This document shows positions 17,801 through 22,500 of a stretch of DNA of 22,500 nt, piece by piece. The stretch is from Zygnema cylindricum. Lineage: Eukaryota; Streptophyta; Zygnematophyceae; Zygnematales; Zygnemataceae. The notes under the pieces are model-generated. The model had not been told where the DNA came from, did no database searches, and was given only the letters and a program-made list of their open reading frames with translations. Position 1 is the stretch's first letter. Each line of letters starts with the position of its first letter. The stretch lies in NCBI GenBank assembly GCA_037447655.1, contig JBBHKE010002117.1, positions 1-22,500 on the forward strand. Reading direction: 5' to 3'. The translations under genes and the position numbers were made by a program.

Positions 17801-20164
17801 AAACTGAAACTGAAACTGATGATTTTATTTGAAACCTTATCAGCTATGAAATCTGGTTTTCAAACTGAAATGGAACATAAATTCAATGTGACAGAGTCTG
17901 AGCTTAAGTTATAAATCATGACTGGGAAGAGTAGCCGAAACTGTCTGAAACTGTGAGCTCTTTGTAACATATGATTTATAAATTGCCTGGAAATGACTCT
18001 TAAAAGGAACCTGATGTTTTAAAAGGTGATGTGACATGATGTGACATGACAGGAGACTTAAATGAGACGTACATTGTAGGAAAAGGTGACGACGCTTCTC
18101 GACATTTAGTGAAAACCTCTCTCGAATGTCTGGAAAAGGCCCTAGCTATAGGTACATACAATCTCCCTATTCTGTATTTTTCTGGTTGTTGGAGTCTAAC
18201 CTGTTCAAAGTCTTGTTTAGCACATGCACTCTGATTGTTGTGAAAACAAATTGGATCGAAGTATTTAATTGAATATAAGTAAACCTTCCCTCATTTTTAC
18301 TCTGCAGTGAAGCCCGGAGTTCGTTTTCGAGAAGCCGGAGAGGTCATCAGTCGTCACGCAAGTTTGGCGGGTCTTTCTGTGGTAAGAGGGAAATTCTATT
18401 TCAAGGTTTTTTGTACACATTTTCATGCTAAAACTAGGGGTTTTCGCACTTGTGCAGTTAGTAATCATTATGTACTTTCATATATTTGACGTAATGTTTA
18501 TATACTTTTGTATATTTGATGATGTTTGCTTTAGTGTTAACTACACTATTTAGTTTTGTGCCCCAGAATGAATAACCTGTCAATGCACAATTTAGTGTTG
18601 TTAATTCTAATAACGTGTCAACACTAATCATTCACTAACTTTAAAACATAATTAACTGTATTAAGTTCTAATAATGTTAACCCTAATCATTCACTAACTC
18701 TAATTATAGGCGATGTCAGTTGTAGGTTTTATAGGATCAAAGGTTCTTTTTCAACACTCTTGTGAAAAGGAGTTTTAAACGGCTTTAAGGGTTTAAGGAT
18801 TTAAAGGTTTGTAAAAGGGTTTAAGGGCTTAAGGGGTTAAAGGTGTTTTTCTGAAGAGTTTTTTTGTTTCTTTATCTCTTTTTGAGACTTTTTTTTTGGG
18901 GTAACGGGTAAAATCTTATTGTGGACATGGGATTGGGGAGCTTTTTCACTGCGCCCCCAACATACCCCATTATGCCAGTAAGGAGGGAGGAGGGAGAGGG
19001 AGAGGAGGGGGGGGGGGGGGGGGGGGGAGGGGGTGGATCTGGTTTGGTTTGAATTTCTAATGTTATTGGTGTTATGAAGACTATTTCTTACCTTGTTTTT
19101 GATATATATATATTTTTTCCCCTTAGTAAAAATTTAATTTTCTTAATTTGCTTTTTCAGGAAATAAGGCGGTCGGTGTAATGAAAGCCGGTCAAACTTTC
19201 ACTATTGAGCCGATGATAAACGCAGGTAGGACCCATTTTTCTTTATTTTTATCACTGTTTTTCTTATTTTTTTCATCCTTGTTTTAATACAAGGTTCTAT
19301 CCCGTTTTTGGTTTATGTATTCTGGAAGGAAGGTCGTGTTTGGTGTTGAGTAAAGTTTCATTTTCTTTTTGTCACTTGAAACAAAAACGTCATCATTTGC
19401 ATTCAGAAACCTGGTTTCTAAGATTATGTACCTTTTCTCTCTTTCTTTTTGCTTTGTTTTTTTCCTTCCTAGTGTTATAATATATTTTTTCCCTCCTTTT
19501 CTACCAGTTTTTTTTATGGTTTTTCTTTTTCATGCATCATTTCACTGCGATTCCTTTTCCTCATCTTTATCTTTCAATTTGACATCATTAGCATAACCTC
19601 CTCTCTATGCCTATGTTTTATTTTACCTTTTTGTATACCTCCATTCTTGTCGGTTTTGTCTTTTTCAAGTTTCCAGAACTTTTCGACGCGCCTGCCCCCC
19701 CCTCCCCCCTCTCTCTCTCTCTTTCTCCCTATCCTTTCCCTCCCTCTCTCTCCATATTCTTTTGTTTCAGTTTTCATATTATGAACCTCAGTATTCATTT
19801 TTCCCTTGCATCTCCCTGTCCTTCCTTTTTCTCTTTTTCGTTTCCTTGTTTTCATATCATTTCTTCTTCCTTGTATGTCTTCTCTTTGTCTTCCCACCTC
19901 CTCCCTGGTGACTGTTTTTTCAATTTATTTCAAACATGTTTTTTCTTTGAGACATATTCTTGTTATTATAAGTCATGTTCTTATAAAACATATTCCTATT
20001 CTTATAAAACTTTTTTTATTCTTATATAACATGTCTTATTTGTATAAAACTTATCTCTATTCTGTTTTCTCGCAGGTATTTGGCGAGATCGCATGTGGCC
20101 GGATGGATGGACGGCCGTTACAGCCGATGGACAACGGAGCGCTCAGTTTGAACATACAATTGTG
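8815..20164 (+). CDS. MAP1A: Methionine aminopeptidase type 1 (cytosolic, MAP1A/METAP1-like), 15 exons seen, 3' end beyond window
   Basis: The enzyme removes the initiator methionine from nascent proteins in the cytosol. The spliced exons (8815-8882, 9209-9259, 12849-13052, 13580-13655, 15370-15417, 15802-15846, 16055-16154, 16423-16474, 17066-17107, 17419-17480, 18053-18151, 18308-18381, 18908-18977, 19160-19225, 20076-20164) give 382 uninterrupted codons. Residues 13-56 form a C6H2 zinc-finger region (C13, C16, C24, C27, C40, C44, H52, H56), which in this family aids ribosome association. Residues ~150-382 form the pita-bread peptidase fold. Metal ligands are D240, D251, H314, E347 and E378; conserved H223 is in VICHGIP. 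Ligand spacing 11/63/33/31 equals that of E. coli D97, D108, H171, E204, E235. The start lies in GGCCATGGCC, a good eukaryotic context. The C-terminal ~25-30 residues (after EHTIV) must be in an exon past 22500. Intron 12 lacks an AG acceptor. Confidence 0.97.
8887..9250. repeat. Degenerate CCACNTGT (E-box/G-box-like) array in intron 1
   Basis: Roughly a dozen variants of TTGCCACRTGT lie between 8887 and 9250: GCCACGTGT (8896), GTCACCTGT, GCCACATGT, GCCACGTCT, GCCACCTGT, GCCAGGTGT, GTCACGTGT, GCACGTGGC, ACACATGTC, CTCATGTGA, GCCACATGT and CTGCCACGTGGC (inside exon 2). The pattern resembles a decayed minisatellite. CACGTG is also the core plant G-box, so an intronic enhancer role is possible but unproven. 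Confidence 0.65.
9209..9259 (+). CDS. MAP1A: MetAP1 exon 2 (residues 24-39)
   Basis: This 51-bp exon lies between GGCAG| and |GTCAGT. It encodes [16 protein letters not shown] and closes C40 across the next junction. It supplies the second zinc pair, C24-x2-C27. It is too short to stand out as an open frame and was found by matching phase and family motif (LQ-CPKC...FC-SQECF). Confidence 0.92.
9606..9830. mobile_element. Degraded palindromic MITE in intron 2
   Basis: The core matches the 4095-4312 element: TTTAAATCATCTTTTCTCC, the GTGTCCAATTCTCATTT region, TTCCATCGCAACCGTCCGAT, GTGTGTGCGAAGAAAAATGG and a right end AACACTAATAGTTATC.ATGGTGTA. The left end is rearranged (GGGCGGTGTACGCTG), so the boundary is approximate. 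Confidence 0.7.
10013..10217. mobile_element. Possible short TIR element in intron 2
   Basis: Left text CTTCACCGCTTGTCGTTATC (then TGAGTAAAGGAATTATTAG) and right text AATAATGGGCGGTGTAG are loosely inverse and resemble the ends of the other CACCG..AATCG..TATTAG elements. The interior contains AATAGTGTTATTAACACTAT, a palindrome at about 10127-10146. Boundaries and family are uncertain. Confidence 0.5.
10218..11456. other. Intron 2 interior with degenerate coding-like repeats
   Basis: Three loosely similar units carry GTTCGAC followed by text related to GAATGGCAAAT..ACTC, at about 10659, 10915 and 11259. The first two also share AATCTCAAATCAGTTGGAGA-like text. Conceptual translation of two of them gives [10 protein letters not shown] and [10 protein letters not shown], followed by LKSVGD or a shifted equivalent. 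Stops and shifts break every frame. This could be a decayed minisatellite or relic gene fragments; no family is recognised. Confidence 0.4.
11462..11549. repeat. Purine-rich GGGAGA simple repeat in intron 2
   Basis: An uninterrupted purine stretch of GGAGAG/GGGAGA units occupies most of this interval. The flanking sequence to 12000 is T-rich with several long T runs (11649-11690). The arginine/glutamate-rich open frame across it is a by-product of the repeat. Confidence 0.85.
11550..12848. other. Remainder of intron 2, no gene seen
   Basis: T-rich intronic DNA. A degenerate (CCGTTTC)n pyrimidine tract lies at 12367-12432. The last bases before exon 3 (GGGGTTTTTGCCAG) make a modest acceptor. 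Open frames here are short and unrelated to known proteins. Confidence 0.6.
12849..13052 (+). CDS. MAP1A: MetAP1 exon 3 (residues 41-107), end of zinc region and linker
   Basis: The first base completes C40. The exon then encodes [17 protein letters not shown] (C44, H52 and H56 complete the C6H2 set). A low-complexity Ala/Ser/Pro linker follows (about residues 59-76). Next comes the plant-type [13 protein letters not shown] block (86-98) and PFFDWTG (102-108). The donor is ACAGG|GTACGT. This is the longest exon in the gene. Confidence 0.93.
13580..13655 (+). CDS. MAP1A: MetAP1 exon 4 (residues 109-133)
   Basis: It encodes [19 protein letters not shown], then PDWAST. This is the conserved pre-catalytic segment that reads YPLTP.R.VP..I.RPDWA in the family. 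The acceptor is CTCTTCAG|G and the donor ACG|GTATGA. A nearer AG (TTGCAG at 13550) would not keep the frame with exon 3. Confidence 0.93.
13779..14002. mobile_element. Near-palindromic MITE, copy 2, in intron 4 (224 bp)
   Basis: The ends are CTACACTGCTAATCGTTATT and its inverse (AATAACGATTAGCGGTGTAG). It shares with 4095-4312 the arm text TTAAAACAT..TTTTCT.CGT and CACACTTGTCGGATTGT, mirrored by ACAATCCAACAAATGTGCAC. Transcribed as part of the intron, it could form a long hairpin. Confidence 0.87.
14059..14638. mobile_element. TIR element in intron 4 (580 bp), same end family
   Basis: It starts CTACACCGTGAATCGCTATT and ends with the near-perfect inverse, AATAGCGATCCACGGTGTAG. Subterminal text CCCAAATTAGCGTTATTAAT mirrors AATACTGCTAATTCGG. 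No open frame of note lies inside. With 13779-14002 it forms a pair of related insertions only 56 bp apart. Confidence 0.82.
14639..15126. other. Intron 4, unremarkable part
   Basis: AT-rich intronic sequence. A short open frame on the minus strand (14604-14798) overlaps the end of the TIR element and is not protein-like. I see no repeat or RNA gene here. Confidence 0.6.
15127..15262. repeat. Degenerate TTCAATGTCCAATG minisatellite in intron 4
   Basis: Variants of a 7-bp word (CAATGTY, AATGTTC) recur about fifteen times: TTCAATGTCCAATGTTC, TTGTTCAATGTCCAATATCC, TTTAATGTTCAATGTGCAAT and TTCCAATGTCCAC. The period is about 7 bp with drift. Confidence 0.75.
15370..15417 (+). CDS. MAP1A: MetAP1 exon 5 (residues 134-149)
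   Basis: This 48-bp phase-0 exon encodes [16 protein letters not shown], between GATGCAG| and |GTCAGC. It is the variable linker before the catalytic domain, so identification rests on frame, length and splice sites rather than strong similarity. Confidence 0.88.
15802..15846 (+). CDS. MAP1A: MetAP1 exon 6 (residues 150-164), start of catalytic domain
   Basis: It encodes [15 protein letters not shown], the conserved entry helix (IKTPEQIERMR... in relatives). The acceptor is GGGATCAG| and the donor CGG|GTGTGT, which is weak after position 4. The following 208-bp intron is one long pyrimidine-rich tract. Confidence 0.93.
15856..16050. repeat. Pyrimidine-rich (CCTCC/CTCTCT) tract filling intron 6
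   Basis: The interval consists of CCTCCCTCC and CTCTCTCTCT blocks separated by a T/G-rich segment (15945-15995). It ends in the polypyrimidine tract of exon 7. Apparent open frames on both strands (S/P/L-rich or R/E/K-rich) reflect only this composition. Confidence 0.85.
16055..16154 (+). CDS. MAP1A: MetAP1 exon 7 (residues 165-197)
   Basis: It encodes [19 protein letters not shown], then [14 protein letters not shown]. It holds the TTDEID motif and two helices of the peptidase fold. It ends one base into G198 at GCAG|GTATCA. It matches the family without gaps. Confidence 0.96.
16423..16474 (+). CDS. MAP1A: MetAP1 exon 8 (residues 199-214), substrate pocket
   Basis: It encodes [30 protein letters not shown] is a hallmark of eukaryotic MetAP1 and lines the methionine-binding pocket. 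The donor GCAC|GTAAGT splits T215. A long CT-rich tract begins right after the donor. Confidence 0.96.
16479..16790. repeat. CT-rich low-complexity tract in intron 8
   Basis: CTCTCTCTGTCTCCC, CCCTCTCTCTCTCTCC and TCCCTCACTCCC-type blocks run almost without purine breaks. The 172- and 126-codon open frames across it (Ser/Leu/Pro/Phe-rich) and the Arg/Glu-rich frame on the other strand are composition artefacts. Confidence 0.85.
17066..17107 (+). CDS. MAP1A: MetAP1 exon 9 (residues 216-228)
   Basis: This 42-bp exon encodes [13 protein letters not shown] plus parts of T215 and R229. H223 in ICHGIP is the conserved active-site histidine near the substrate. Splice sites are TGCAG| and CG|GTGAGT. 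Confidence 0.95.
17419..17480 (+). CDS. MAP1A: MetAP1 exon 10 (residues 230-249), first metal ligand
   Basis: It encodes [21 protein letters not shown]240 in NVDV is the first metal-binding aspartate. The acceptor is GGCCAG| and the donor CATG|GTGAGC, which splits G250. Confidence 0.96.
17481..18052. other. Intron 10 with GAAATT/GAAACT short repeats
   Basis: Hexamer repeats GAGATT/GAAATT lie at 17711-17748 and (GAAACT)3 at 17800-17820. Further TGAAACTG words lie near 17937-17956. A 105-codon open frame (17515-17832) reads Glu/Ile- then Glu/Thr-rich through them and is not a gene. GTGACATGAT is duplicated just upstream of the exon 11 acceptor (18031-18050). Confidence 0.75.
18053..18151 (+). 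CDS. MAP1A: MetAP1 exon 11 (residues 251-282), second metal ligand
   Basis: It encodes [18 protein letters not shown], then [15 protein letters not shown]251 in HGDLNET is the second metal ligand, 11 residues after D240 as expected. The acceptor is ATGACAG| and the donor ATAG|GTACAT. Confidence 0.96.
18308..18381 (+). CDS. MAP1A: MetAP1 exon 12 (residues 284-307)
   Basis: It encodes [19 protein letters not shown], then AGLSV, with V283 split across the previous junction. The donor GTG|GTAAGA is strong. Reading past it gives V-R, as in the family, but then departs (GKFYFK) and soon meets stops, so the catalytic GHG segment must come from a separate exon. Confidence 0.93.
18382..18907 (+). other. 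Intron 12 with non-canonical GG end
   Basis: The intron starts GTAAGA but ends ...GGGGTAACGG before the exon that encodes VKSYCGHG. No AG occurs between 18884 and 18977's donor side upstream of the coding text, and TAA at 18902-18904 is in frame with the exon. GGTAA flanks both junctions (18381-18385 and 18907-18911), so shifting the boundary does not create GT-AG. The interior holds relics of TIR-element text (18534-18715, AACACTAATCATTCACTAAC) and a degenerate TTTAAGGG array (18784-18845). Confidence 0.8.
18908..18977 (+). CDS. MAP1A: MetAP1 exon 13 (residues 308-330), catalytic histidine
   Basis: It encodes [18 protein letters not shown], then IPHYA. H314 in YCGHG is the metal-binding histidine, 63 residues after D251 exactly as in E. 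coli and human enzymes, which fixes the exon start at 18908. The family usually has R, not K, at 309. The donor is GCCA|GTAAGG. The acceptor is not canonical (see intron 12). Confidence 0.9.
18980..19040. repeat. Purine tract with 21-base G run after the exon 13 donor
   Basis: Starting two bases into the intron, GGAGGGAGG-type repeats lead into an uninterrupted run of 21 G (19007-19027), then A and five more G. The G-tract spacing allows G-quadruplex formation in the pre-mRNA or non-template strand beside the 5' splice site. Homopolymer length may be inaccurate. Confidence 0.9.
19160..19225 (+). CDS. MAP1A: MetAP1 exon 14 (residues 332-352), fourth metal ligand
   Basis: It encodes [19 protein letters not shown], then NA, after completing R331. 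E347 in TIEPM binds metal. The acceptor is TTTTTCAG| and the donor GCAG|GTAGGA. The wording [20 protein letters not shown] matches plant MAP1A very closely. Confidence 0.97.
19691..19755. repeat. C- and CT-rich tract in intron 14
   Basis: CCTGCCCCCCCCTCCCCCCT is followed by (CT)n and CCCTCTCTCTCC blocks. The surrounding intron (19226-20075) is strongly T-rich. Open frames on both strands here are compositional. Confidence 0.85.
20076..20164 (+). CDS. MAP1A: MetAP1 exon 15 (residues 354-382), last exon in window
   Basis: It encodes [18 protein letters not shown], then [11 protein letters not shown], after completing G353. It includes WPDGWTAVT and E378 of QFEHT, the fifth metal ligand. The acceptor is CTCGCAG| and the donor GTG|GTAAGT. 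The family continues with about 25-30 more residues (V-T-E/D-x-G...LT-R), which are not found between 20165 and 20388. Confidence 0.97.
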
Positions 20165-20385
20165 GTAAGTTCTGGAGAAAAAAGTAACAATGAATATCAT
20201 GGAAACACTCGATGCATCTTTCATTAAAGCTCCTGTTCTTTTTTCAAGTTGTTCTTTTTCCGGTTTTGGATCTGGATATGGTTATGCATTTGGTTTGAGG
20301 TTTACACGTTATACCAATTAGTAGTGAAATCGTTCGACATACCTGTGTCCAGTAGTGGAGGTCGTTGATAGGACTGATATTAATG

Positions 20386-22500
<2,115 letters not shown>

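Noticed and set aside
17515-17832. 105-codon Glu/Ile/Thr-rich open frame
   Set aside because: It lies in intron 10 and is produced by GAAATT/GAAACT short repeats.
18382-18420. Extending exon 12 past GTAAGA (reads VRGKFYFK)
   Set aside because: The extension departs from the family right after VR, uses no later convincing donor, and would break the D-to-H spacing.

Overview
This is a eukaryotic nuclear window. Bases 8815-20164 hold one intron-rich gene on the + strand, a cytosolic type 1 methionine aminopeptidase (MetAP1, plant MAP1A type). It has 15 coding exons in the window. A last short exon must lie beyond base 22500, after an intron that contains more than 2.1 kb of almost pure CA repeat. 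The spliced reading frame is open for 382 codons. It carries the N-terminal C6H2 zinc-finger region and all five catalytic metal ligands. The ligand spacing (11, 63, 33 and 31 residues) is the same as in E. coli and human MetAP. The linker wording resembles green-plant MAP1A ([16 protein letters not shown]), and AAACCCTAA telo-box-like motifs lie just upstream of the start codon. Together these suggest a streptophyte or other green-lineage nuclear genome. This is inference, and the species cannot be read from the window.

Bases 1-8345 hold no gene I can support. They are a dense, nested transposon landscape: (i) tandem duplications at 538-825 and 943-1106; (ii) a diverged host repeat with inverted arms at 1250-1434 and 2158-2299, and a larger inverted pair at about 1680-2150 and 6640-7652; (iii) two non-autonomous hAT-like families, A (2300-3116 and 5398-6280, plus an end fragment at 7655-7692) and B (3144-3643 and 6923-7469, plus an end fragment at 7985-8085), most with 8-bp target-site duplications; (iv) a third TIR family present as two adjacent copies (4336-4852 and 4866-5397), the second split by hAT-A2 inside its own terminal repeat; (v) a near-palindromic MITE (4095-4312) with relatives in introns 2 and 4 of the gene.

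Bases 8346-8814 are the presumed promoter and 5' leader. Within the gene, long introns carry MITEs (intron 2, 3589 bp; intron 4, 1714 bp). Shorter introns carry strong pyrimidine tracts, a CACGTG-like array (intron 1) and a 21-base G run (intron 13). Fourteen of the fifteen intron starts can be paired with a downstream end in the window, and thirteen of those fourteen introns are GT-AG. The exception is intron 12, just before the exon with the catalytic histidine. Its only frame-compatible 3' end is GG, with an in-frame stop immediately upstream.

I found no prokaryotic-type operon, CRISPR array or defence system. The most unusual items are the GT-GG junction at 18907/18908, the roughly 1,056-unit CA tract with only two one-base phase breaks, and the nested hAT insertions whose empty sites can be read from inverted paralogous copies in the same window.
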